Source of the DNA: Bacillota bacterium
Lineage (GTDB): Bacteria > Bacillota > Sulfobacillia > Sulfobacillales > JAIMBI01
Direction: 5' to 3'
DNA length: 33,125 bases
Assembly (NCBI GenBank): GCA_021795575.1
Contig: JAJYPH010000020.1
Location: 1-33,125 of the forward strand
A program made the position numbers and the translations under genes. Shown here piece by piece: positions 1 through 7,944 of the stretch. Every line of letters starts with the position of its first letter. Position 1 is the stretch's first letter. A model generated the notes under the pieces. It saw only the letters and a program-made list of their open reading frames with translations, searched no databases and was not told the origin of the DNA.

Positions 1-100
1 TCGTCTCTTCCGCGCCCGCAGCCAAGATCCTGCCGGCTCCGCTGATCTTCCACAAACAGGGAACGCGCCCCCACGCACGCGCCCCCGACGGGTCAGTCGG

Positions 101-2113
101 TCAGTACGGTTGAAAGGGGGGCACCCAGATGTACGTGTGGCCCGCGGAGGTCCAATACAGGAAGTCCGTGGTCGCATGAATCACGCTGCCCACCGGCGCT
201 TGCACCCCGTGCCAGACGAGGCGCCCCGCGGCGTCGGGCCATCCGACGCGCACCAGGTTGGGGTGCAGGCGGGACGCGACAGCCACCCACCGCGTGCCGG
301 CCAAGAAGGTCTGTCGGACGGACACCGTGAACGACGTCGGGGTGCGGCCATTGGCAGGGGTCAGCCGGACGGTCATAGGACCAGGGAGCGCGAGACCCGT
401 GTTGATACCCGCCCACCCGCCCGGTCGTACATAGGTGGGACCCCACTCCGGGAACGGGACGACCCCCCAAACCTCCTGCCGCTGAACCGGGGCCGGCGTC
501 CACGTGCGCCGAGCCCAGTTGTATGTGCCGTACACAGACGAGTGGGTCGCATACGACTGGATAAACAGCGACTGCGCCCAGGCCCCCGCCGTCACGAACG
601 CTTGCGACAGGGGCAATGTCGCCGGAGGAGACCCATACGACCGCACCGCGTTGGTCTGTCCCCCTTCGATCCATCCGGCATCGACGGTGAGCACAGGAAG
701 GGAGTTCGACACGACACCCATGCGCTCGGTGGCCAGGTTCCACCACACGGAGGCGGGGCCTCCCCCGTTGGCCTGCCAATTTTCGTACGCCATCACCTCG
801 TTCGTGACCCCGGGATATGGGGGCCACAGGCTCACGATTTGCTGAGGAGCGCTAGGCCCGCCGGGCGGCAGGATCATCGGTAGCGGCGCGCCGTTGGGGG
901 GGAGCAGCCACCACCCCGTTCGCGTCTGCCACAGCACGCCGTCGGCCAGCACGCCCAGTGCAGTCCCAGGCCCTGGCGGGGGCGCATACACGCGGCTGCC
1001 ATCGGGGCCGCGCGGCGGCCGCTGGCCGGCCACCGGACTCCACGCCCCGCTTTCGATGCCCGTGTTGAGGCCGGCCGCCCACGCCAGGACCGTGCTTTGG
1101 CCGGCCTCCGTGACGCGCACCGCCCCGGCCAAGCCCGTGAACCCATACACTCGATACCCCGGTTCCACCGCCCCGTGCACCGCCGTGCCCCCGCTGGCCA
1201 GATTCACGACCGTCACCGGCGCTCCCGTAGGGTCGCTGACAATCAGTCCCACCCCGGCCTGGTTGCGCGCCCACGCGACGTGCAGCGACCCCACCTGGTA
1301 GGCACGCGTGGGGTGGCCGGGACTGGTGGTGGCAATGTCATAGCGGGTGAAGGCGTCCGTGAGCCGCTCGGCAGGCACCGGCGTCGCCGACGCGCTGCCA
1401 AACGCGTGACGCGCCACCGGCACGCCACGGGCCACGATGATGTGGAACATCGTGGTCGACGGCTGCTCCGCGAACGGCAGGCGCGGGATGGCCGCGCGCT
1501 GGGCGGCCGCGGCGGCCTCGGTGTGCCATACCCACCCACCCAGCATGAGCGCCACGGCGGCGGCCATCAGCACGTGCCGCGGCCGAATGATCCGGGTCCG
1601 CTCCAGCGGCGCCTGCGGGTCCCAGTCGCCCCAGCGAAAACGGACCCCCACCGGCAGCGGGGGCGGTCCATGCTCCGACAGCCAGGCGCGCCACGCCCCC
1701 TCGTCCTCTGCCGGCACGCCCTCCCCCATCACGTGCGCGAGGCGCGCGAGGGCGGCCATCAGGGAGGAGGTGGACCGGTTTTCGGCCGCCGCCAGGTCCC
1801 GAAACGACCAGCGGCCGTACAGAGCAAGCCAACACGCACGACGGTCGCGCAGGGAGAGTCTTCGGGTCCCCGACTCCCACGGGGCCGCCGGCACCCGCCC
1901 GTTGGGCGTCAGCCGATCCGCGAGCTGAAACAGGTCGGCCAGGGCCGGGGTTTCCGACCCCGCCTGATGCGCGGCGCGCAAGAACACCTGGCGCGTGAGG
2001 AACTGCGCCCGCTCCACGTCGCCTGTCCGCGCCCAGATGCTGTGCAGGACGGGATCCGCCCACTCCGTCATGAGGGGGTGCAGCCAGGCGGGCTCGGCGA
2101 TGCGCCGCGTCAC
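101..2113 (-). CDS. membrane-anchored ECF-sigma-like protein, downstream paralogue
   Basis: About 670 residues, paralogous along its whole length to the gene just upstream (2110-4194). Residues about 17-48 resemble ECF sigma region 2 (WADPVLHSIWARTGDVERAQ), and residues about 86-130 resemble region 4 (LSLRDRRACWLALYGRWSF, then a weak helix-turn-helix). A single transmembrane helix follows at about 179-197 (VLMAAAVALMLGGWVW). The remaining roughly 470 residues are predicted extracytoplasmic and rich in Trp, Gly and Pro, with blocks shared with the paralogue (WWLLP, YGSPP, FPEWGPTYV, VGWPDAAGRL). I chose the GTG at 2113 because it overlaps the upstream stop as GTGA, implying translational coupling, and because similarity to the paralogue begins there; the frame stays open upstream to 2227. 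The architecture suggests a membrane-tethered regulator or an inactive sigma derivative sensing an outside signal. The function is inferred, not known. Confidence 0.75.
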   Translation of the reverse strand: MTRRIAEPAWLHPLMTEWADPVLHSIWARTGDVERAQFLTRQVFLRAAHQAGSETPALADLFQLADRLTPNGRVPAAPWESGTRRLSLRDRRACWLALYGRWSFRDLAAAENRSTSSLMAALARLAHVMGEGVPAEDEGAWRAWLSEHGPPPLPVGVRFRWGDWDPQAPLERTRIIRPRHVLMAAAVALMLGGWVWHTEAAAAAQRAAIPRLPFAEQPSTTMFHIIVARGVPVARHAFGSASATPVPAERLTDAFTRYDIATTSPGHPTRAYQVGSLHVAWARNQAGVGLIVSDPTGAPVTVVNLASGGTAVHGAVEPGYRVYGFTGLAGAVRVTEAGQSTVLAWAAGLNTGIESGAWSPVAGQRPPRGPDGSRVYAPPPGPGTALGVLADGVLWQTRTGWWLLPPNGAPLPMILPPGGPSAPQQIVSLWPPYPGVTNEVMAYENWQANGGGPASVWWNLATERMGVVSNSLPVLTVDAGWIEGGQTNAVRSYGSPPATLPLSQAFVTAGAWAQSLFIQSYATHSSVYGTYNWARRTWTPAPVQRQEVWGVVPFPEWGPTYVRPGGWAGINTGLALPGPMTVRLTPANGRTPTSFTVSVRQTFLAGTRWVAVASRLHPNLVRVGWPDAAGRLVWHGVQAPVGSVIHATTDFLYWTSAGHTYIWVPPFQPY

Positions 2114-4194
2114 GGGCCCGCCAGGGGCATGAACGGCGGCATCCACACGTAGGTGTGGCCCTTCAGTTCCCACCACAGAAAACCGTTGCCCACTTGGGGC
2201 ATCGTGCCAGGCGCCACGGTGTGCCATGTGAGCTGCCCCGCCCCGTTTGGCCAGCCCACGCGGGCATCATGCTGGCTTGGGCTCTGCACCACCAGCCAGC
2301 GCCGCTCCACGGTCAGCGTCTCGGTGGTGCTGAGCTGAACCGTCGTGCGATAGCCGCCGTTGGCCGCGGTGAGGCTCACGGTGGCCGGCCCTTGGACCTG
2401 GTCGCTGAACATGCCCTGGCTGGGAGCCGTGAGATTGTCCACATAGGTGGGCCCCCAGTCCGGAAACGCGACGGCCGCCACTTCGCCGGTCTCTACCACC
2501 CGCGCTGGCACAAACGTGCCGTGCCGCCAGCCATACGTGCCCACGGCCGTCGTCTGGTTGTTGGCCTGCAGAATCGGGCCAAACACCCAATGCTCCCATG
2601 CCGTGAGGGTGGTGATGCCGCGCTTCATCGTAAGCATCGACGGCGGAGACCCATACGTGATCAGCTGGGGAAAGGGGCCAAGGGATATCCAGCCGGCGCG
2701 GGGCGCGAGGACCAACGGCAGTGGTGACGCCAGCGCCGCGGTGTTTCCCCACCGATCCTGCGCCAGATTCCACCACCGATCGGTCGAGGTCCCGGAGCCC
2801 ACGGTGCTGGCTAGCACCTCGTTGGCGGACCCCGGATACGCGGTGGCGGGGTTCATGGTCTCAAAGGAGCCGCTCTGGTTCGGCAGCACGTGCACCAGCG
2901 GGATGGCTGGGCCGCGCGTGGGCAGGAGCCACCACCGGTTTTGATGCATCCACAAGAGGCCGCTCTGCAGCACCCCCTGCACCCGGCCGCCTGCGCTCGG
3001 CGGCGCCTGATACACCCAGGATCCGTCGGCCCCGCGAGGCACGGGTTGCCCCGCCGCGACGCTCCACGTCCCGCTGTCCACGTGAGTCCATGAAGTAGGG
3101 CCGCGTGGGACCACCCAGGAAAAGACCGTAGCGTGACCCGCTGCCTGGACCCGGACCGCTCCCGCCTGACCCGGGAAGGGATACAGCACATAGCCGCGAG
3201 GCTCCACGCGGCCCGCGACGCGCTGGCCGTGGCTGGCAAGGTTGTACACCACGGGCGCGGGGCCGTGGGAGATACGCAGAACCATCACCAAGCCGTGGGG
3301 ACCCCGCACCCACCCCACCTGCAGGCCCCCGATGCCAAAGGCGGTCGACGGGTGGGCCGCGCTCTCTGTGGAGATGCGGTAGCCAGTAAGCCCCGGCGCC
3401 AGCGCCTGGGCCGCGAGGTGGGCTAGGGTGGTAGACCCGAACGGATCCGCCGCCACGGCGGGCTCGCCATCCGCCGCCACGGCGGGCTCGCCATCCACCA
3501 CCAGGTTCAGGACCGTCGCGCGGGGTGCGACGGCAAACGGCAGCGGGGGCACCGCCGCCAGCGCGTCATTCCGCAGCACCACGGCCCCTACGACCACCAC
3601 CGCCAGCACGGCGGCGGCCATCAGCGCGTGGCGCGGCCGAAACCGGCTTGGAAGCCGAGGGGGTCGGGCGCCGGGACTCCAAGCCGACCAGTCAAACGTG
3701 AGTCCCACGGGAGGCGGGGGCGGCCCCACCTCGGCCAGCCACTGGCGCCATTCGCCCTCAGAATGCGGCCGGGCGCCCGTGGAACCCAACCCCCACCACA
3801 CCCGTTCCAGCGCCAAGCCCACCGTGTCGAGTGGCAGCGACGCGCTGGCGGCCAGCACATCGAAGGACCAGTGGCCGTAAGCCGCGAGCCAGCACCATCG
3901 GCGGTCTTCGGGAGCAAGGCGCATCACGGCCGCCTGCCAGGTCCCCTCGGCCACGGGCGAGTTGGTGCGATGCCGTGCCATGCGAACCTCCGCCAGTTCG
4001 AACAGTTCGCCCGCGTGCGGCGCTTCGTCGCGAGCGGGATGCATCAGTTGCAAGAAAATTTCGCGGGTCACCTGCTGCGCCAGAGGCGCGTCACCCAAGT
4101 GATCGTGCACAAAGTGCAGCACCGGATCCGCCCAATCCAACATGAGGGCATGGAGCCAGGCCGGCTCCCGCTCTGCCCCGTCCCTCTTCGCCAT
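2110..4194 (-). CDS. membrane-anchored ECF-sigma-like protein, upstream paralogue
   Basis: 694 residues. Residues about 21-52 read like ECF sigma region 2 (WADPVLHFVHDHLGDAPLAQ, then TREIFLQ, compare the family LGD..xAEDLxQExFL). Residues about 91-137 read like region 4 (MRLAPEDRRWCWLAAYGHWS, followed by a helix-turn-helix ending ALERVWWGL). The link between the two is short. After a proline-rich stretch (GPPPPPVG) there is one membrane helix at about 189-207 (HALMAAAVLAVVVVGAVVL). The C-terminal roughly 480 residues are predicted outside the cell. ATG 4194 is preceded by AAAGGTGG. The stop TGA overlaps the next gene's GTG by four bases, so the pair is an operon. Family knowledge: ECF factors with C-terminal membrane extensions exist. 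I cannot assign this one to a named group, and DNA binding or RNA polymerase binding is inference. Confidence 0.78.
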   Translation of the reverse strand: MAKRDGAEREPAWLHALMLDWADPVLHFVHDHLGDAPLAQQVTREIFLQLMHPARDEAPHAGELFELAEVRMARHRTNSPVAEGTWQAAVMRLAPEDRRWCWLAAYGHWSFDVLAASASLPLDTVGLALERVWWGLGSTGARPHSEGEWRQWLAEVGPPPPPVGLTFDWSAWSPGARPPRLPSRFRPRHALMAAAVLAVVVVGAVVLRNDALAAVPPLPFAVAPRATVLNLVVDGEPAVAADGEPAVAADPFGSTTLAHLAAQALAPGLTGYRISTESAAHPSTAFGIGGLQVGWVRGPHGLVMVLRISHGPAPVVYNLASHGQRVAGRVEPRGYVLYPFPGQAGAVRVQAAGHATVFSWVVPRGPTSWTHVDSGTWSVAAGQPVPRGADGSWVYQAPPSAGGRVQGVLQSGLLWMHQNRWWLLPTRGPAIPLVHVLPNQSGSFETMNPATAYPGSANEVLASTVGSGTSTDRWWNLAQDRWGNTAALASPLPLVLAPRAGWISLGPFPQLITYGSPPSMLTMKRGITTLTAWEHWVFGPILQANNQTTAVGTYGWRHGTFVPARVVETGEVAAVAFPDWGPTYVDNLTAPSQGMFSDQVQGPATVSLTAANGGYRTTVQLSTTETLTVERRWLVVQSPSQHDARVGWPNGAGQLTWHTVAPGTMPQVGNGFLWWELKGHTYVWMPPFMPLAGP
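3445..3492. repeat. 24-bp perfect tandem duplication in coding sequence
   Basis: Two adjacent identical 24-bp units (3445-3468 and 3469-3492) lie in the upstream sigma-like gene. They add an in-frame eight-residue duplication just after the membrane segment (DGEPAVAA twice). The paralogue downstream lacks it. This is probably a recent slippage duplication in an extracytoplasmic linker. Confidence 0.9.
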
Positions 4195-4379
4195 TGTCGA
4201 TGGTCCGCCACCTTTGCATCACCGCGCACGACCGCGTCACCCCGGTCTGGTCTTTATAACGCTGGACGAGGGCGCTGGGGTTCGTCGCCGGTTGCGTGTG
4301 GTCGCGATGGACCGCGCCCTACCCGCGACGGAGTACAGTGGGTGTCTGGGCCCAGGCGGTGGCGCGCCGGGAGCGGGCC

Positions 4380-4690
4380 GTGCCTGCCGTTCGGCCCGCC
4401 CAGCCAGATCCGCAGCACTCCGCTGCTCCCTGGCCACTTGGATAAATGCCGGCACGGCCTCGTCGCGCACGGCGATCAAGTGGAACCCGTCACCCGCCAA
4501 CCACATGCCCAGTGCCAACCACCCTGTTCGCGATTTCGTCGACAAACGGCTGGCCGTGCGTCGAGACCGACGCGTTGGTTCGCACGACCGGGACCACAGC
4601 GGCCGGACACCAGGGCGTAACGCGGCCGACCGTGCGTCGATCCGATCGGGTCGGGGTCGTGACCAATGACGTTGGGCAGGCCCGTCACGC
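4380..4690 (-). pseudogene. possible decayed coding sequence, unrecognised
   Basis: No intact gene is visible between 4195 and about 4770. On the minus strand, protein-like stretches sit in different frames: LPNVIGHDPDPIGSTHGR near 4680-4620, then AAVVPVVRTNASVSTHGQPF and VDEIANRVVGTGHVVGG near 4605-4485, then LAGDGFHLIAVRDEAVPAFI near 4500-4440. Read together they suggest one gene with two frameshifts. I do not recognise the family, and GC-rich DNA produces spurious open frames easily, so this is a weak call. Confidence 0.25.
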
Positions 4691-4774
4691 GCGAAGATGG
4701 CCGGTGGCGGCGACTTCCGTGCCACGCTTGGCTCCCGTCCTCCCACCGATCCCGCCCCCGAGGGCGGCCGTCCC

Positions 4775-4803
4775 TTGACGGCACGGGGCCCCAACGGTAC
4801 CAT
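4775..4803 (+). promoter_or_regulatory. candidate promoter of the erm leader transcript
   Basis: TTGACG (4775-4780) and TACCAT (4798-4803) are separated by 17 bases, matching the sigma-A consensus at 5/6 and 4/6 positions. Transcription would start near 4810 and give a leader of about 315 nt before the methyltransferase start codon. Motif reading only. Confidence 0.45.
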
Positions 4804-4833
4804 GCGAGCATGTGCATAAAGAACCTGTCCTCG

Positions 4834-4881
4834 ATGGTCTCGTGCGGGCGTCTTCGCCGCCACCCGACCTCACACCCCTAA
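4834..4881 (+). CDS. candidate erm leader peptide with Arg-Leu-Arg motif
   Basis: A 15-codon ORF, MVSCGRLRRHPTSHP, lies between the candidate promoter and the rRNA methyltransferase. An in-frame ATG at 4810 would lengthen it to 23 codons. No strong Shine-Dalgarno site is visible; AAAGA at 4818-4822 is weak. The point of interest is Arg-Leu-Arg at residues 6-8. Established knowledge: ErmD-type leader peptides carry the same RLR in the same position, and ribosomes stall there when macrolides or ketolides are bound (the +X+ motif). The end of this ORF (4863-4869) is complementary to 4890-4896, so a stalled ribosome would unfold a hairpin. That a drug-responsive leader is present is inference; the short length makes chance possible. 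Confidence 0.45.
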   Translation: MVSCGRLRRHPTSHP

Positions 4882-4917
4882 CTTCATAGGGTCGGGCGCT
4901 GCCTCTCACGGCAGTGC
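4863..4917 (+). promoter_or_regulatory. leader RNA hairpins overlapping the end of the leader ORF
   Basis: CCCGACC (4863-4869) is fully complementary to GGTCGGG (4890-4896), with an inner CCCTA/TAGGG stem (4876-4880 with 4887-4891). An adjacent hairpin pairs GCGCTGCC (4896-4903) with GGCAGTGC (4910-4917), 8 bp with one G-U. The two structures share base 4896, and the first overlaps the last codons of the leader ORF. This is the layout expected of a translation-responsive attenuator. Confidence 0.4.
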
Positions 4918-4968
4918 GTCGGGGATTGGTCTCTTCTTGGTGTTCCTTCGGTGTAGCACAGGAACCTT

Positions 4969-4995
4969 GGAGGGCGTGTCTCGCCCTCCTTTGTT
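4969..4995 (+). terminator. attenuator-like hairpin in the erm leader
   Basis: A perfect 8-bp stem, GGAGGGCG (4969-4976) with CGCCCTCC (4982-4989), has a five-base loop and is followed by TTTGTT. It sits about 130 bases ahead of the methyltransferase start, so it would act as an intrinsic terminator inside the leader. Its 3' arm and tail contain TCCTTT (4987-4992), the complement of the gene's ribosome site AAAGGA (5109-5114), so it could also mask translation initiation. Confidence 0.5.
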
Positions 4996-5125
4996 GTGCT
5001 CGCCGGTCCCTCGCTGAGTAAACCCAACGGCTTGTTGGCGGAACCTCGCCGGGCGGCCGTGGTCCCGTGCCGTGAGGCGGCTGCGCTCTTTTCCCGCGGA
5101 TGCGCGAGAAAGGATGTGTTGCTGT

Positions 5126-5998
5126 ATGCAACGACGGTCGCTGGGATCCAACGCAGGACGACTCCAATCACGCCCTTGGCCCGGACAGCATTTTCTTCGC
5201 AACCGGACCGTCACAGCGTGGATGGTTCGGCGTGGCCGCGTCGGCGCCTCGGATTTGGTATGGGACATCGGTGCGGGGGATGGCGCGCTCTCGGTGCCTC
5301 TCGCGCAGGTTGCGAGCCAGGTGGTGGCCGTCGAGGGCGACCGCACCCTCGCGGAACGCCTGCGCGCCCGTGTAGCGATGCTGGACAACGTCAGCGTGGT
5401 GGAACAGGATTTCCTGACGCTACGCCTTCCGATCCGAGACTTCCTGGTCGTGGCCAATTTGCCGTTTGCCATCACCACGCCGGTGTTTCGCCGACTGCTG
5501 GACCCCCGGGCATTCATGGTCCGCGCGGTACTGCTGGTCGAGCGTGGAGCGGCGCGCCGGTTCACCGAGTGCCCCTCCGCGAATCCCGAGCTTATCGCCT
5601 GGCACACGTGGTTCGACATCCGGTGGGAGCGGAATGTCGCGCGAACCTCATTTGTTCCTCCCCCTGGGGTGGATGCGGCCGCGCTCGTCATAGAACGGCG
5701 ACGGCTGCCGGAACTCCGTCCACACTGGGTCGAGTCCTACCGGGCCTTTCTTGACCACGTACTCCAAGACCCTCCGCAACCGATGCGCCACGCGCTTCGA
5801 GGAGTGTTCACTCCAGAACAGATGATGCGGGCGCTTCGCGCCTTGGCGGTACCGCGCGACGCCCCCGCCGGGACACTCACCCCCCGCCTGTGGACCCTTC
5901 TGTATCTAATCATGCGGCAGCACGCTGACCCTTCGAAATGGCCACGAGCGCACATCCGTCGTGGCCGTGGGCGCACGCGGCCCTCCCGCGTGCGCTAG
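5126..5998 (+). CDS. Erm-type 23S rRNA adenine N-6-methyltransferase
   Basis: About 290 residues. Enzymes of this family methylate one adenine of 23S rRNA (A2058 in E. coli numbering) with SAM, giving macrolide-lincosamide-streptogramin B resistance. Visible motifs: GQHFLRN at 20-26, the SAM site DIGAGDGALSVPLA at 47-60, the acidic VVAVEGD at 66-72, QDFL at 94-97, the catalytic NLPF at 111-114, then SFVPPPGVDAAALVIERR. These separate it from KsgA, which has a different length and C-terminus. I chose ATG 5126, 11 bases after AAAGGA; in-frame starts at 5114 and 5072 are possible. The Arg-rich C-terminus resembles that of actinobacterial-type Erm proteins. The long leader with hairpins and a short ORF suggests drug-induced expression. 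It stands alone among broken accessory genes, consistent with horizontal acquisition or an old intrinsic resistance gene. Confidence 0.88.
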   Translation: MQRRSLGSNAGRLQSRPWPGQHFLRNRTVTAWMVRRGRVGASDLVWDIGAGDGALSVPLAQVASQVVAVEGDRTLAERLRARVAMLDNVSVVEQDFLTLRLPIRDFLVVANLPFAITTPVFRRLLDPRAFMVRAVLLVERGAARRFTECPSANPELIAWHTWFDIRWERNVARTSFVPPPGVDAAALVIERRRLPELRPHWVESYRAFLDHVLQDPPQPMRHALRGVFTPEQMMRALRALAVPRDAPAGTLTPRLWTLLYLIMRQHADPSKWPRAHIRRGRGRTRPSRVR

Positions 5999-6035
5999 AC
6001 GCAGAAAACTGCCGGGCCTTGCCTCGCGCCGCCGC

Positions 6036-6861
6036 CTACGGCGAAGCGAGGACCGCCTCCACGAGCCGACGAACCCCCGCCGCACCCGACACGGGGTACA
6101 CGGCAGCCGCGCTGGCGGCGAGGACGGGACCGTGCTCGTCCATGAGGCGCATGAGCTCCGCAGCGCCTCGGCAAACCGCCGCCGGTCCATGGTCGTCACC
6201 GTGCTGGCCAGCCGGTCCCGCACGGCGGGCGGCACATCGTCGGCCACCCGGGCCCAGCCCCAGTCGGCCCGGTCCGGGCGGTGTAGCCGTCTCCACGCCC
6301 GCCGCAGCTGTGCCCGGCGACTCTCGAGGAACCAAAAGGCCGCCCACCGACCCTCTCGGGCAATGTACTTCGCAGCGGCGCCCCCATCCAAAACATCCGC
6401 AGGGTGTCCTCAGGTGGGGGCCGCTGGACGGCCGGTAACGAATCCGGCGCGCTAGGGGCGGACACGCGGGGCCCCACCCGGCGCCAAAGCGGCCAAAACG
6501 CGCTGGGGCCCGCTTCCGGCGCATCCTGGTCGGTCAGCGTCAGATCCAAATAGACGCCGGTGTCATACCACACCGCGTAGCTCAGCCCGGACCCACCCCA
6601 GTGGTGGTCCAAGTCCAGCACCAGGGGAGTCCCGATGGTCGTCAGCGCCACCCGGGCGCCCCACAGGGCCCCGCGAGAGCCGGAGTCCACCTGTACGGCC
6701 AGGTCTACATCCGAGTGGCGGTCGGGGGTCCCGGCGGCCAAGGACCCTTTAAGCCGCAGGTTTCGCACCGCCGGGTGCTCCGTGGATCGCTGGGCCACCG
6801 CCATCAGCACGGCGCGCTGGCGGTGCACCTCGCCCGAGAAGTCTGGCCCCTGCATGGCCAC
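6036..6861 (-). pseudogene. nucleotidyltransferase-fold protein, two frameshifts
   Basis: The N-terminal frame (6861 to about 6385, GTG start) carries the polymerase-beta-like nucleotidyltransferase signature: GSLAAGTPDRHSDVDLAV, then a second acidic strand YLDLTL. The match jumps frame at a run of five G/C bases (6381-6385) to a stretch with GAAAKYIAREGRWAAFWFLE (to about 6160). It then jumps again to ELMRLMDEHGPVLAASAAAV, ending VEAVLASP at 6036. Joined, it would be about 275 residues, similar to stand-alone aminoglycoside-adenylyltransferase-like proteins of Bacillota and Actinobacteria, though the substrate cannot be inferred. Two indels mean no full product is made unless they are assembly errors. 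It converges on the rRNA methyltransferase, with only about 37 bases between the stops. Confidence 0.7.
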
Positions 6862-7004
6862 CCGCTTATCACGGGCGCCTCGGCCTGCAACGCGCGGCGC
6901 CCCGGTGGGCTACGGGCCGTTGCTGCGACGAGAGAGGAGATCAACAGAGGCGAGACGCGCGAACGTGCCATGAAGACCCCGCCCAAGCCGGGACAGCTGA
7001 CCCG

Positions 7005-7887
7005 ATGACCCCTTATGTAGCGCACCACGGGACGGTGGCCGCGGGTGCCCCACCAGGCAGCTCCGAGCCCGCTTGGGTGGATGTCCCCGCTCTGTACGCG
7101 GCCCTTCTCCGCCAGGCGCTCGCGCCACTGGCCTGGGACGCGGCGCTGGTGGACGCCATTACGGGCCATGGGCGCACACGCGGCTCGCCCGACAGGGCGA
7201 GGCGTGGATTTGGTGCCTCTATCTGCCGCGGTCCGCCGACCCTCGGGAGGGAGCCGCGATGGGCGCCATGCTGGTCGTACTGGCGCCGCACGTGCTGGTG
7301 ACCGCCCACGAGGGCCCCCACCCCCTGCTGAACGAGCCCGCCCACGACCTGGCGGACGATCCGAGCGTCTTGTCGTCGGCGTCTCGGCTGCTGGCCGAAA
7401 TCTGCCTCAGAGCCGTCGACGGCTTTTTGGGGTGGGTCGGCACGACGGACGCCCTTTTTGACCAGCTGGAGGACAGTGTGCTGTCGGGTCACGACCGCGC
7501 CCGCGACGTGTTCCGGGTGCGACGCCAGGTGCATGCCTTTCGCCTCCATATGGCCCGCCGCACCACTTCCCAGCTGGCCCGCCGACGCCAGCCCGACGCC
7601 GGGGACGATTCGGGCAACGGCGGGTGTACGGACGTGTACGACAGCCTCTACCACACCATCGACACCGTGGATACGTTGCGCGACAACCTGACCGGGCTGG
7701 TGGATCTCCAGCCACGATCTTGTCGACCGTGTTTTTGCCCGTCACGTTTATCACGGGGTTTTTCGGGATGAACCTCCGCAGCATGCCGGAGCTCGGCGTT
7801 TCCTTCGGCCAGGAGTGGGCCCTCGGGCTCATGGCCACCATCGTCGTGGTGATCCTGCGGGTGTTTCGCCGCCGGGGCTGGCTATAG
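7005..7887 (+). pseudogene. CorA-family magnesium transporter, frameshifted and internally deleted
   Basis: CorA proteins are pentameric Mg2+/Co2+ channels with two C-terminal membrane helices and a GMN selectivity motif. Pieces of one gene lie in three frames. 7005 to about 7170 holds an N-terminal part with PAWVDVPALYAALLRQALAP. About 7170-7710 holds the cytosolic domain (AWIWCLYLPR, then the stalk helix DVYDSLYHTIDTVDTLRDNL). About 7714-7887 holds TILSTVFLPVTFITGFFGMN, with GMN at 7765-7773, and a second helix ending in the usual basic tail (RVFRRRGWL). Between LTGLVDL and TILSTVF roughly 15 residues of the usual stalk/TM1 junction are missing, so besides frameshifts there seems to be a deletion. 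The gene is very probably dead. Confidence 0.75.
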
Positions 7888-7890
7888 GCA

Positions 7891-7918
7891 GCGGGCGCAC
7901 CCTTTATAGTGCGCCCGC
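7891..7918. terminator. bidirectional terminator hairpin between convergent genes
   Basis: A perfect 10-bp inverted repeat, GCGGGCGCAC (7891-7900) with GTGCGCCCGC (7909-7918), has an eight-base AT-rich loop. It lies between the stop of the CorA relic (7887) and the stop of the tricorn-type protease (7945). The T-tract is short on both sides. Confidence 0.65.
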
Positions 7919-7944
7919 TTGCGGGCTCTCGAGGCCGCGCCGGC

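Noticed and set aside
4914-5021. 35-codon GTG-initiated frame in the erm leader as a second leader peptide
   Set aside because: No ribosome site, runs through the terminator-like hairpin, and lacks a known stalling motif; the RLR ORF upstream is a better candidate.
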